Shown: positions 45,995 through 58,960, counted from the stretch's first letter. The stretch: DNA of 64,000 nt from Golubevia sp. BC0850 (GCA_012976225.1 JAAVVG010000005.1:992001-1056000), one strand, 5' to 3'. Numbers and translations: made by a program. The notes: generated by a model from the letters alone, not told the origin.

Positions 45995-48900
45995 ATGTCA
46001 TCAAGCCGACTTGCATTCGCGCGAAGTCGATCCTCTTCAAACAATCCATCCTCTTCTAACTCTAATTTGAATCTATCCAATTCCAATTCCAATTCCTCAA
46101 CTTCTTCAACTTCCGATCTCAACTTCAACTCGGACTTACGACCTTCTGCATCTCAAGCTTCGATTGGAACTGAAAGGGGAATGAGCAGCCAAGGAGGTGG
46201 AGTTGGAGATATCAATCGAGCGAGTAGTAGCAGCAGTAGTGGGAATGGAAGGGCGAGTAGAAGTAGAACTCCAAGTTACAATGATCAACTGAGCATGGCC
46301 AATAGAGAAAATGATACTAGAAATAGATCTTTCAGTTCTTCTTCAACAAGCAGTGGCTTAGTAGGAGGAATGGCCACCATCTCTCATCCATCTGGTCGCT
46401 CTGCTTCTATTAAGACTCCAACCAATGAATCTTCAACTCTTTCAGATTTCATCAATCAAGATTTAGAAGTTCAAATAGATGGTGAAGGTCAAGAATGGAA
46501 CTCACTTTCAAACTCTCCTTATAACGTTAGTCCTAGAACTAAAGTTCCAAGATCTTCAACTCATCAGAACAACTCTTCAACTTCAACTACTTCTATAACT
46601 TCCCCTTCTTCTTCTTCTGACACTCAATATGGATCAAACTTTGAATCTGGAATCGTGAATGGTGCAGTAGTTGGAGCTGATAATTCAGAAGCTGTCAAAA
46701 GAGATATCGTACCTTGGTTATTTGAAGAGGTTAATGGAGAGGGAAATCAAAGTGGCACTCTCAGTTCTAATACTATCGGGAGTAGTTCTAGAAGGGGTAG
46801 GATAGGTTCTGTGAGTTGATTTGAGCAATCTTTGGGCCAAAAGAAAACGTTCTAACTTTCCTCTCCTCCCCCCTCTCCCTTAGGACAATAACGAGACGAC
46901 CTCCTCCCCTATCTATCCATCTCATCAACTTCATTCTCATTCTTCTCAATCTTCAATCTCGTTAAGACCTAACACTCCTCCTGGGAATCAATCGGTTTCT
47001 TCTTTCTCTAATTATGGTTTTAGTAACAATGCACCGACGACTCCAACTTACAAGCGATCGAAGAACCCTTTCAGTTTCTTGAAGAAGAAGAGCAGCTCGG
47101 TGTTGAGAGAAGGAGAAGGTGAGAACATCTTCAGATCTTGTAAAGTAGGTCTTCAACTTTAAACCCATCGCTGACCACCTGGTCCTCTCCGCCCGCCTCT
47201 ATCAGTTTCTACTACCCCTCCGCCCCCCCTTCCCACACATGCACGAGGGGACTCGATCCTATCATCTCCTTCATCTCGACATGGAGGTCTCTCATCATCT
47301 TCTTCTTCCTCAACTACGACGCCTCAGCCTGGAGGAACGTCAATTTCTTACGCTCCCGGAACTTCCTCTGGTCCAAGATCAATGGGTCGATTCGAAGGTA
47401 GCTCCTATTCTCATTCACACTCTCAAAGCAATTCACATTTTCAAAGTGGTTCTTCCTATTCAACTGGATCGACAAGTCAAGGCCTTGGATTAGAGGATGA
47501 GATCTCCTTGGCTGGAGGAGAGGGCGGAAAAGAAAAGAAAGACAAACCAAGGATCGGTAGATTAGTAAGACCTCTGACTAGAGAAAGAGAAAAGACTAAA
47601 GAGAGGCATATAGGTGGTTCCAACATCAACAATCATGAAGAAGATAATGACGCTACTCCTTCGGGACCTGCTTTTGGTAGGAATGAGTCTTTGGGTTCAA
47701 ATTCTAATTCAAATTCTGGCCATAGAGGAAGTGAAGTTGAATTATCTTTGGATACAAATTTCGATCAAATCGATGATATTGTTAATCCTATTGCTGCAGC
47801 TGCTAGGTTAGGGAATACTTCCAATCCTAGTTCTTTGGATGCTGGAATGGGAGTAGGTCCAAAGAACGAACCTTATTCAAACGACTTTGGAAATCGAAAT
47901 GGAATTCAATCCAGGCCTTCTGTAGCTAATGGGACTCTCAATTCAAAATCAAGTTTCCCAGGTACTTCAAATACGACCTCAAGTTTTAGTGGGAACCGGA
48001 ATCGATCAAGTTCAAATTCTTTCATTCGAGGCTTCTCTTCTGAAAAGTTGCCCACTCTTTCTTCATTCTCTTCCAATTCAACTTCTTCTTCTACAAACCC
48101 TCAAGCTCAAAATCATTCTGCAAGGTTCCCATCTCTCTCAGCTTCTTCTTCCTCTTCAAACTTCCCTTCATCTTCAACTTCTCATTCAGCTTCTTTCTCT
48201 CAGTCCGGAAGAGGTCATCATGTTCCTATTTCTCCTTCGAGTCCAGCCACTGCATCTTTCTCTCATCCTCATCCTACTATAGCTCCAAGTCCCGAAGGAC
48301 GACACAGACCTGCTCAAATTAACATCGCCAAACCTGGGTTGCGAAGGATCACTTTAGCTGAAGCTCAACAGCACATGGCTAACTCAAGAGGTGGAAGTGT
48401 AGCCGGAGCCTACTCTCAGCGACATGCTTCTTCTCTAGGTAGCGGTCCGGATCCTACCTTTCAACCGACTTCAGATCCAGAGAGAACAGCTCGGCAATCC
48501 AAAGCAAGTAAAGGCTCTTCTTCTGGCTTCACTCCTGATCCTCGAGGAGAACCGAGTTCAAGCTCGATGAGCGAATGGGAGAGAGCTGCAAATAAGGATA
48601 GAGGAAGACTCTCAATCAGTGAAGAGCTCAATCTGAGGAAAGCTAGTATTGTTTCGGCTTCTGGCTTCAGTGAAAGATCAAGTACCAGTGGAATTTCACC
48701 GAAGACTAGTGTTTCACAGCTACCGATGGGATTATTCAATTCGAATGACTCTTCTCAAGATACTCCGCCTTCGACAGGTTGGAACCGACCGATCAACAGT
48801 TCGAATGACAGTTATTCCTTTCCTCCAACTGCTACGAATCCTTCCACTCAAGGTCTGGTGGGTGTAGCGACTGGACTTCTCTCTCCTCGAAAGTCTTCTG

Positions 48901-51900
48901 CCTCTTCTGCCTCAGGTCAAGGAGCAGGTGGAATCGGTGGAGCCTCTTCTTCTTGGATGGCCCCTGATTCTTGGGCGGTCCAACCAAATCGGTTAGGTGG
49001 AGCTTTAGGCGATGAAGATGACGAATCTGAATCTGATCAAGATGACGAAAACGCATCACATACTTCTCCCAGAGAAAGAGATAGAAGAGGTTCTTCTTCA
49101 GGAACAGGTATGAGTGGTTATCAAAGCGGTGGTTTAGGTGGAAGATCTGGTAGTACAGATCCTTTCCCTAGAGGAGGAGGTACTTTAATAGATTCAAGAA
49201 GAGGTACAGCTGAATCTTTAGGTCATTCAAGTAATGAAAACAATTCTACAAATGGCTTCACTTCCGTTCTTGGAGTAGGTTCAATTTCTGGAATTCCAAC
49301 TTCTCCAAAACCTGCTTCTATAGAAATTTTGGATGTAAATGATGGTCAAGAGATCACTACTACTTCTCCTACTGTTTCACTTTCTGGTGGATCCACTGGT
49401 CCTTCTCCTTCTACTCCTTCTTTTATCAGACCTTCTTCAAGAGGCGGTTCGGCTTTGGCTGTGGCTGGAGGTGCTGCAGCTGCTGCTGCTGGAAAATTAG
49501 GTCTCCATAGAACTAATAAACAGAAGATTGGTCCTAGACCTAATACTGCTGGGTCAATTGGTGGATCTTCAAATAAGAAGTCGAACTCTAACTTAGCAAA
49601 TGTTGAAGATGATACAGCTTCGATTAGAGAAGGTGGATTTAGAGATGGTTTGTCCTCTCACGCTCAAAGTGTTGGAAACGGCAAGAGACCTGGAACTGGC
49701 GGAGGTGCTGGGAAGAATGTGAGTAACTCTTTCAATCATGGAAGAGATTCTCAGAGACTGACAGAATCCTTTTCCTTCTGGCTGTTCCGAATCAGTACTG
49801 CGTTCGAATCTGGAGAACGGATGGATCTTTCTCTACGATCTCTTGTTCTCTGTTCGCAACGACTTCGGAGATCAGATCTATTCTCAACCGAAAGAGTGTG
49901 AGCTCTGATTCTGCTGCTTTTAGGCTTTTCGTCAGAGATAAGGGAGCTGGTGAGTAGCCTTGCGAGGAATCTGACAATCAGTCAGTTCCGACAGATGCAC
50001 GAGACTGACTTCTCCTTTTCCCTACTTCCAACTCGCAGAGAGACCTCTAGGAGCCTCGGAGAAGCCTGCCTTGCTTCAAAGGAGACGTATGGAGCAAGCT
50101 GGATACACGGAAGCCGATGGACTAGAAGAGGTTGGACGAGAAGATCTTTCCTATCTTCTACGCTTCGTCTACCGCTTAGATGGAGTTCCTACTTTCGATT
50201 CTGAATCGATCGGCAACAGTGAACACACCTTCAAGCATCTAGATCTCCAAGGTCGTAATTTGGAGATGGTCCCGATCTTCCTCTATCGACATGCGGATTG
50301 GATCGTCAGTCTGGATCTCTCTGGGAATCCAATGTCTGATCTTCCTCTGGACTTCGTTCAACTCTGTACTGGTCTCAGGTCATTGAGGCTCTCGAATCTG
50401 GCTCTCAAGAGGATCCCTCAGAGCGTCAGGCATAGCGAAACTCTCACTCATCTGGACGTCTCGAACAATCGTATCCCGGATCTATCTCACGTAGGATTGG
50501 ACAACATGCCAGAGCTTCTCTCAATCAAGATTCAGAACAATCGACTCTATGAAGTACCTCCTTACTTCACTAAGATCGAAACTCTCCGCTACCTCAACGT
50601 GTCAAACAACCGACTCGAGATCTTCCCTTCAGTGATCTGTGGTATGGCTTCCTTGGTCGACCTGGATTTCTCTTTCAACGCCATCGCCTCCCTTCCTACT
50701 GAGCTCGGTCAACTTGGCAAACTCGAGCGTCTGGTACTAGTCGGAAACTCGTTGGACGCTCTTCCGGACTGCATGTCTGAACTGGTCAGCCTCCACACCA
50801 TCGATCTAAGAAGAAATCTGATTCAAGAGGTCTCTCCGCTGTTCGGTCTTCCAAAACTCAAGGTGGTCCAGTGCGAGCACAATTCGATCAAGTCCTTCGA
50901 AGCAGCTTTCGGAGCTCATCTTCGAACCTTGGAAGTCGGTCACAATCCTCTCAGCACAGTGACTCTCGGAGCTAGGATTCCTAGTGAGCTGACGGTGCTC
51001 AATCTATCATCCGCAAACATGGCCAAGTTGGACGAAGACCTATTGACTCAACTTCCCTTCCTAACTGAGTTGATTCTAGATCGCAACCAGTTCCTCACGC
51101 TTCCAGACGCTTTGGGAGAGCTCAAGAATCTCACTCGACTCTCTTGCAGCAACAACAACCTAGCAGCTCTACCGGATAGCATAGGACGGTTGGAAAAGCT
51201 TCGAAGGATTGACGTTCAGAACAACAACCTCAAGCTGCTTCCAAGCGCTCTCTGGAATTGTGTTGAACTCAGCTCCATCAACGTCAGTTCGAACATCCTC
51301 GAATCGTTCCCTGCTCCTCCTCTCCCTACCGCACCTGAGCCCTCCGACTCACTTGGCTCCGCCATCCAAGCTCAAACTCAAGCCGCTCTCACCAACGGTG
51401 ATTCCGAGAGGAAGAGCTCTGTAGGATCTCTCGGCGTCAACGCACCACCGATTCCAAACAAGCCTTTCCCTCTGATAGCCAGTCTCAAGAAGCTTCGCCT
51501 GGGAGACAACAGGTTGACGGACGATGTCTTCAGCATTTTGGAACTTCTCACCTCTCTTGAAGTCCTCAATCTTAGCTTCAACGAAATCTATGAGATCCCC
51601 AACTTCAGTCTATTGAAGAATGTCAAACTGAGAGAGCTCTATCTCAGTGGAAACAATCTCAGCAGTCTTCCAGCTGACGATCTGGAACATCTCAACGAGG
51701 TCAGGATCCTTCACCTAAATGGAAACAAGCTTCAAACTCTTCCAGCTGAACTTGGAAGAATGCAAAAGTTGGTCAATCTGGATGTTGGAAACAACGTTCT
51801 GAAGTACAACATCGCCAACTGGCACTACGATTGGCATTGGAAATCGAATCCGAATCTTCGTTATCTCAATCTTTCTGGTAACAAGCGGTTCGAGATCAAA

Positions 51901-54441
51901 TCGATCGAAGATGGGGCTAGAAGGAGGAACGTTTCTGACTTTGGTCGTCTAGCTCACCTCCGAGTCCTAGGTCTAATGGACGTAACTTTGCCAACTCCTT
52001 CTGCTGAGAAGTCGATGCCAATTCCGGACGAGACGGACAACCGAAGAGTTCGTACTTCCTTCTCTCAGATCAATGGAATGGCTTACGGAGTCGCAGACGC
52101 TCTCGGAGGCTTCGACAATTTGAGCATCGTAGATGTTGTCACTCCAAACTTCAGGAAGAGAGACAACGAATGTCTGTTCGGAATGTTCGAAGGTCGAGGA
52201 CATGGTTCGAACGCCGGAAGCAGGATCGCCAAGCATCTAGCTGAGTGGTGTAACTACAGGATCGAGTGGGAGATTAGGGAACTCTCTCGAAGTCAAAGGC
52301 TCCAATCTCTAGGAGCCAAGGAGGTTCTTCCAACTCCGGCTCAAGTCCCAGATGTCATGCGTAGAGCTTTCCTTCGTCTGGAGAAAGAGTATGCCGATCT
52401 ACTGATGAACGAAGGGAGTCGAAAGATGTCTCAAGCTCAAGCGGTCGCAGCTAACGATGAGAGCAAGCACGCAGCTCCAGCCATCGCTTCAGCTTCGAAT
52501 CGAAATCACTGGAGAGCCGGAGCTTCTGCTGTATTGGCCTACATTGTCGACAAGACTCTCTATGTTGCCAACGCTGGAGATGCTCTGGCCGTGCTCTCTC
52601 GAAACGGTGGTACAGCTCATCTGGTCAGCACCAAGCACGAACCTTTCGACAGAGACGAAACCCAGAGGATTAGGTCAGCTGAAGGATGGGTCTCTCTCCG
52701 AGGTTACGTCAACGACGTCCTGGACGTCTCGAGGTCTTTCGGATACTACCATCTCTCTCCTGTCGTCAACGCAGCTCCTGCCGTCACCACGATTCATTTG
52801 ACTGACTCCGATGAGTTTGTCATCTTGGCCAATCGAGTCCTGTGGGATCACATCTCTTACCAGACCGCAGTCGACATCGCTAGAATGGAAAGAGACGATC
52901 CGATGATTGCAGCTCAAAAGCTTCGAGACTTTGCCATCAGTTATGGAGCTGAAGAAAGTATTCTCATCATGGTCGTCGCTGTCAGCGATCTCTTCTTCAA
53001 ACGTCAAAGGAGCGATGCCATGCCTTACGATCAAGCTGGAGACGCTTTCAAGAAGGCCAGCAATCGAAGAGGAAGAGACGAGCTTCCTGGAGATCGAACT
53101 CTGGCTCGTTTGGAGAGAGAGGTGGCGCCTCCAATTGGACATGTCGCTTTGGTCTTCACCGATATCAAGAACTCGACTTCACTTTGGGAGACAAATGGTG
53201 GAATGCATGCTGCTATGCGATTGCACAACTACCTTCTTCGAAGACAGCTCCGTACCATCGGTGGTTACGAGGTGAAAACTGAAGGAGATGCTTTCATGGT
53301 TTCTTTCCCTTCGGTGACTTCTGCTCTGCTTTGGTGTTTTACAGTTCAGCTTCAACTTCTTAGAGAGGATTGGCCGGTCGAAATCTTGGAGAGCGAAGAC
53401 GGAAAAGAGGTTCTAGACTCCTCAGGAGAGTTGGTCGCTCGTGGTCTATCTGTCAGAATGGGAATCCATTGGGGAGTTCCTGTCTGTGAAGCTGATCCAA
53501 TCACTCGTCGAATGGACTACTTTGGACCAATCGTCAATCGAGCAGCTAGGATCTCTGGAGCTGCAGATGGAGGTCAGATCATGGCAAGTCGAGATGTCGT
53601 CAGCGAACTCACAGCTCTTCTAGGAACTTTCAAACAGGAAGGAGCAGCAGGAGAAGAAGACAATGCTCCAGGACCTGAGGAAGTAGACGAAGACACTTTC
53701 AGAATGATGAACCCAAACGTTTCGAGAGACGTCGTTCTTCTTCGTAGAATGGGTTTCGGAATCTCTGAAGTCGGAGAACGTAGAATGAAAGGACTTGAAA
53801 CTCCAGAATTACTCCATCTGGTCTATCCGAAACAACTGGCTGGAAGATTGGAAGCTAAACCTGATGCCCCTGCTCCTCAAGTCTTTGAACCTACTCTGCA
53901 ACTTTTGGATATCGATGAGGTTAAACAGATTGGAATGCTCTGTCTAAGAATCGAAGCTCTTACAAACGACAAGGTTTTCCCTGGAATAGATCGACCCGAA
54001 GCTACTATAGCTGCTGCTACTGGATCCGAAGAAGGAGGGGAGATAGGAGAGCTAATGGGTGCTATGGAATCAGCTGCTCCTCTGAGTTCCATATCTAATG
54101 CCAACCCTGACAATCGAGTCAGAACAGTTTCTTCTGAAATCAAGGCTTCTCCCAATAGGAACTCTGCTTCAACTTTCAATTCGACGACCACTTCTCCAGC
54201 TCTTCGTAGAAAGGCAGTCGAAGCAACCTTGGCTCTGCACCCCGAGTTGTTGATCTATGCCATCAGAGATGATGCTACCGACGATGAACTCGCTGGAATC
54301 TTGGATCAGCTGGTCACTAGAATCTCCAACGCGCTCAATTCTGTGGTCATGAAGAAGGTGTTGGGTCCTGAGTTCAATCTGGCTGAGATGGACCTGGCTT
54401 CAATCATGATTGCTCTAGGTCAAGGAACTTCAAGACCTTAG
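45995..54441 (+). CDS. Adenylate cyclase (Cyr1/Uac1/Cac1 type)
   Basis: Five exons: 45995-46810, 46884-47118, 47206-49718, 49796-49949 and 50039-54441 (8121 nt, 2706 aa). Residues 1-1188 are Ser/Asn/Gly-rich and disordered. A Ras-association-like segment starts at 1189 (YCVRIWRTDGSFSTISCSL). Leucine-rich repeats run from about 1302 to 1860 (e.g. LRYLNVSNNRLEIFPSVI). A PP2C-like domain spans about 1930-2225 (FEGRGHGSNAG, LYVANAGDA). The class III cyclase core is about 2273-2435: VALVFTDIKNSTSLWE (metal Asp), VKTEGDAFMVSFP (second metal Asp) and FGPIVNRAARISGAADGG (Asn/Arg of the transition state). It makes cAMP from ATP at the plasma membrane, activated by Ras and/or G-alpha, and feeds PKA signalling in dimorphism and mating. 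All key catalytic residues are present. Confidence 0.97.
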
Positions 54442-55474
54442 TCTTCATATTCTCAAATTCATTCACACTTGAGCTCTTCCGCTCCAACCCTCGCTGTTCC
54501 CTCAAACCTGCCATCCTCTTTTTTTTTCGAATCACCTCTCTCGTCTTCTGCCTCTTTTAACACTTATCCTTTTTATTTCTCTTTCTTCTTGTACCTCTAC
54601 TACCTCTGTCTTTCTCCACCTTTGTTCTTTCCTCTCTTTAGCAACGCAACTCTTCCTTTCCCTCGCCCTGTATTTGTAGTGTTCCCTCATCTTCATCTTA
54701 AATCTCATTTTCTCTATACCTTGCTCTTTCAAGCTTTGAAGATTCGTTGGATAGCACCAAAGAGCAGGTCTGAGTCCGGTGTAATTCGGCGTATTGCTGG
54801 CTAAGCAGCTCAAACTCGCCCTCAGAACGAAAACTCAGACCTTCCATTTTCCTTTAACAGCCACTCAGTGAACTCGGTCTACCTCAAAAGAAAGTGAGTC
54901 AGACTACTTCCAACTGCTGAGAACACCATAGTACATTCAAAACTTCTGAAGGAGACAAGAGACACGCAGACACTGACTTCCGTCTTTTCTTCCCTTACGA
55001 ACCTCGAACCATCCCATCGAACCCTTTCCTTCTGACAGATCTCCCTGCAGCTTGAGCCGCCTCACTGATCCACACTAAGATCTAAGTTTGCTCTTGAAAG
55101 ATTCTGGCATCGATGGGTATTGGGTAAGTTAGGATCAAAGAAGACATCTCCTTTCCTTCTTCACTCCCTCATCCGCCATTACCTTCTACCCTTCAGATGG
55201 TCTATCTCCTAGTCCCACTAGGTTTTCTCTAAGCTGCTATCTGTTCTATAGATCACCACAATTTGAGACCCTAAGCCTCGATGGAACTTTTCCCAAATCC
55301 CCGACTTTGCAGCCATGCATCGAGCAGAGGAGTAGAAATCGTGATTGGTCAATACTCCGCCTTTTGGAGATGATCCGATGGAATCGATTCTCATCTTATC
55401 AATGGCTCTGTTCTTGGAGAGGTTATAGCGATTCACGCTTTGGTCGGAGCTCTGATCAGCCTCGAGATTACTAA
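54442..55474. other. 3' flank of adenylate cyclase; no supported gene
   Basis: Very pyrimidine-rich at first. An ATG-GGT-ATT-GG|GTAAGT start at about 55115 could open a small spliced gene, but no continuation is free of stops at the obvious acceptor. Confidence 0.25.
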
Positions 55475-56120
55475 CACCAAGTTGAGACTGTATGCGATTA
55501 CACGAAGGCTCTCAAACTTCTAGAAGATTGAATTTGCAAGCTCAAAGGAGGATCTGAGAATAAAGAGAGATGGGCTGAATTAGTCAAGACGCTTGATCAA
55601 AACGATATTGAAATCCTTTGGAAAGACAGAAGTAGAATTGCTGCAGTAGATTCAAATCTACTTCCACCGCAGCTTCTTCAACTGCCAACCTATCCAACTA
55701 GTCGATTCCCGAGAGAATTAGAAGGGTAGAACGGCCAAGTTCCCATGACTTTCACAGCAACTCGAGAACAAGAAATTAAATGCGGCTAGAAAGCACGAGA
55801 ACCTGGTTTTGGAGGAATTAATTAGTGGAGGAAACAAAGAAGAGATCAAGATCACTAAGAAAGGGAAAGTCAAAAAAAAGGTTTCCAGTTTTCATCATTC
55901 TTCTAAGAACAGCATGCTGCGAAGGTTGTTGAACTTCACGTCAAAACAGTCTCTCATCAAGAAAGAAGATTCAGAGGAAGTCAAATCCAAGACCGAAGGA
56001 GCATTTGAAGTGAAGCATGATTCAGAAGTAAAAGAAGAGCAGGATTCAGGTGACGCAGAGGAGAAGCTGGACTTTATCACTTCAAAGGAAGGGAAGAAGA
56101 TCAAGCTGGAGGATGACTGA
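55475..56120 (+). pseudogene. Unrecognised coding remnant
   Basis: Two plus-strand frames look coding by composition but do not join. The first, 55475-55729, reads YTKALKLLED, a TGA at 55529-55531, then NKERWAELVKTLDQNDIEILWKDRSRIAAVDSN (shown in parts: ERWAELVKTL, NDIEILWKDR). The second, 55758-56120, begins QLENKKLNAARKHENLVLEEL and ends in a Lys/Glu-rich tail (KEGKKIKLEDD). A CAG precedes the second, but the only nearby GT (55726) gives the wrong phase. I recognise no family. It may be a decayed gene or one with an intron I cannot place. Confidence 0.35.
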
Positions 56121-56264
56121 GAGTAGGGGTAGAAGTAGTTATCACCTGAGATCGCCTTGCAAAACACGTTGTGAATATTTTGAGTGAATTCATGAGGGTT
56201 AGAGAGGAGAGGATTGAGGAGAAGGTGAATGTACAAAGTGTGAAGAACATTGACTCGCAAAAAG

Positions 56265-58202
56265 GGGTCCGAGATTGGCTCGCACTTGCCATGGTGCGGA
56301 TCTCTAGACTAGCAAAAAAGTTCAAGAGCGAAAACTCAGACCCTCTTTTTTTCTTCCGTCCCAACCATGCATCTCTTTGGTTATTCAACTTCTATCGGTC
56401 AATCAACGAACGAAATATAAGTAGTTAAATAGCACTTCAATAACCCAGTACAGTCGCCAGGGGAGCTTAGATCTGTTCTTGTCTTTGTCCTTGTCCTTGT
56501 TCTCTGTTCTTCTCCCCAGCTTTCACTTTTCAGATCATGGATCAGCAAGTGGCCAGCTAGACAGCAGAGAGGCAGCCAGCATCCTTCGATTCACTTATAG
56601 AGGATCTGATACCTCCGATCGTCGAGAAAATTAGGACTTGAGCGGAGGAAGAAGAGGTTGGGCCGGATTGAGATAAAAGAAGAGCAGAGAACAGAAGGTG
56701 AGCCATTGAAAATGGGCCCGGCTCTCTGTTTGCGAGCTCACCTTTTCTTTCAATTGGTTTCCTCGATCAGATCAAGAGACTTAGCCCCCGCTGCTCTCTC
56801 TAGGAGCTCCAAGTCCGGATACAATCGTTGGCTTCCTCATCTTCTTCAAACGGTCACTCTCTCGTTGTTCGATGTCCACTGCCTCTGCGATCTCCTGGAA
56901 AGAGATGCTCCAAAAGCTAACTTTGTCAAGATCCTCAGCATCATTCCTGTTGCAAAAGATGCTTCGACAGAGGATGGAGCTTCCTTCATGGAGCTCTGGA
57001 CACAAGACCAGATCTCTGTTGGACCACTATGCCCGAAGCAGGATGGATGATTATTGGATTTGTTCTTGAGAAGTGCTGGAACCTCCAGACTTTAAATATA
57101 AGCGGCAGCATCTTCAGCTTCCCTCTCGCGGAGCACAAAGGAGTTCCCTTCCATTTCCTGACACACTCTCTGAGAAGACTGTTCCTTGGAAGCACTGGGG
57201 ATCTAGATGATTCGATGAACGCTCAGAGCGTGATTTGGATCCTGGTCTTCTGCGTTCATCTACGTCAAGCTTCTCTCTCTTTCACCTTAACGCTCGAGGG
57301 TTATAATTTTCTTCTGGAGTATTCGGAAACGTTTAAAGGCCTCTCTAAAGTCGAACAGCTCGCTCTCGCATCCTGCTTCATCTAGGATGATGGCTCTATC
57401 AACAACAGAGCATGGTGAGGGAGAAAATGGAACAAAGAATTGGTGGGAGGAAATTCAGAGACTACAGCGGGTTCGCTTCCTTCAGGTTACCAAATCTCTC
57501 GAATCGCTGGAGTTTCTTGGTGGAGCTGGATTCACTACCTCTGGGATAAACTTGAGCGCACAAGTTTCGGTAGACTGTCTCTCAAGCCTCTCCAACTCTT
57601 ACTCTTCAATCAAACACCTTCGCCTCATCAACCTCTTTCCCCCGCACTCCAGCAAGACAGATCTCTCAATCTTCACAAACCTAAAGACCTTGAGTCAGGA
57701 TTGTCTCATGCTTCAACAGATGAAGACATGAAAGCTAGGTTCCTCGCTGTCAAGCGTCGAGATTTTACATCTTCCATTCTACAGGTTTGCAGAGTCTCAA
57801 CCCAGGCATGACGATTTCGAAGAAGAAAGGCTTCTTTCAGCTATTGTCTCAAATAGGGTTCTGCCAAATTTAACAGAACTGGTACTTCCTTCTAGGCCAA
57901 TCGATGTAGACACTGGAGAGGCGAGCTCTCCACGCTCAGTCAGACTTTGGAAGGAGTCGAGGGAAGCGCTGAGAGAGAACGAGCGGGTCAAGAGCGGAAA
58001 GGTCAAGCTGAGGACTTTAGATGTAGGAGAGACTGGTAAGTAAGGTTTGAAAATGCTCTTTTTAGCGCTGCTTTTGGTGCCTGGGGGTCATCTAGCCTCG
58101 AGCTCTCTCTTTTTTCACTTCCTATCCTTCCCAGTTGGCGATGGATCAAAAGGAGAGAACTGTCTCTCCACTGTTGCATGGATCTCTCCCTCTCCTCAAT
58201 AA
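56265..58202 (+). pseudogene. Family copy F: fullest F-box/LRR-like copy, with several breaks
   Basis: The flank word GGGTCCGAGATTGGCT (56265-56280) is shared with copy D. ATG at 56537 gives MDQQVAS and then a stop. Further family segments follow: LIEDLIPPIVEKI (F-box-like), LAPAALSRSSKSGYNRWLPH, NFVKILSII, FMELWTQDQISV, CWNLQTLNISGSIFSFPL, VPFHFLTHSLRRLFLGSTG, VIWILVFCVHLRQASLSF, GYNFLLEYSETFKGLSKVEQL, RLLSAIVSNRVLPNLTELV, SVRLWKESREALRENERVK. Then come the conserved intron 58036-58134 and last exon VGDGSKGENCLSTVAWISPSPQ, stop at 58200-58202. Frames change at least three times. F-box/LRR proteins recruit substrates to SCF ligases; that role here is inference from the layout. Confidence 0.6.
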
Positions 58203-58648
58203 TGAGTCCTCAACTCTGTTTCAGAAAGGAATCAGTGATCTCGTCAATGCATCGATTGCTTTTACACGGATGAGGAAGAGAAGGAGATGAAGGACGACGC
58301 GATGACGATTGACGTGCGGTCAGCCGAGGGGAGAACAACTCAACTCTCAGACTCTTCAAAAAGCAATGTTAGACATTTCCTTGAAAGTCTACTTCTCAAT
58401 TGCCCGTCAGCATCCCGGTTTGATTGGATAATCAAGTCTCAATTCAAACTTCAAGCAGACGAGAAGCCTTGAGTGATGAGTCACGAGTCATTGAGCTCGT
58501 TTTTATTGTGATCTCCCGACAATTCAAAGTGATGAAGCATGGAATTGAATGATTAAAACGTGAAATCTACAAATTCTAATCTAGAATTGAAAGCAAACAA
58601 TGTGCAAAGGTTGGAAAAGCAGAGAAGCGAGAAACAGAATCAAGGAAT
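58203..58648. other. Intergenic, no feature seen
   Basis: Short AT-rich spacer between family copy F and the 3' end of a small minus-strand gene. Confidence 0.3.
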
Positions 58649-58960
58649 TCAACCTCTTCCTTTACCCTTACCTCTTCCACCACCTCTCTTACTAGGTCTA
58701 GCATTTTTCTCCCTTCTCCTTTCTTTAAGAGCCCTATCCTTCTGAATCTGCATAGCAGATTTGACTTCATTCTTAGATCACCCAAGGAGAGGCTGGAGGC
58801 CAGACTACTAGAAGTGGGGCCCCTTTGAACAGCTACCTGCTGCTGTAATCCTCTTCTCTCTGCTTGATCCAGTAAGATCGAATCATTCGGAACTTTGATC
58901 GAGGAAATAATTGAATCAAGGAAGAAAAGAGAAGGTTGAAGGTTGTGGTCAAAGGTGAAG
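58649..58960 (-). CDS. 3' part of a small basic protein of unknown function
   Basis: The minus strand shows an exon ending VPNDSILLDQAERRGLQQ at 58837, a 65-nt intron (58772-58836, GTAGCT...AAG) and a last exon 58771-58649 (41 codons with stop). The last exon is NEVKSAMQIQKDRALKERRREKNARPSKRGGGRGKGKGRG in composition: very basic and ending in an RG/KG-rich tail, suggestive of RNA binding. The frame is open upstream but has no ATG before a stop near 59020, so a further 5' exon or intron is missing from this model. I do not recognise the family. Its 5' end must lie very close to, or overlap, the Pho13 start at 59012 on the other strand. Confidence 0.4.

Noticed and set aside
52675-53142. Minus-strand ORF of 155 aa within the adenylate cyclase
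   Set aside because: Lies opposite the conserved PP2C and cyclase domains; no independent coding evidence.
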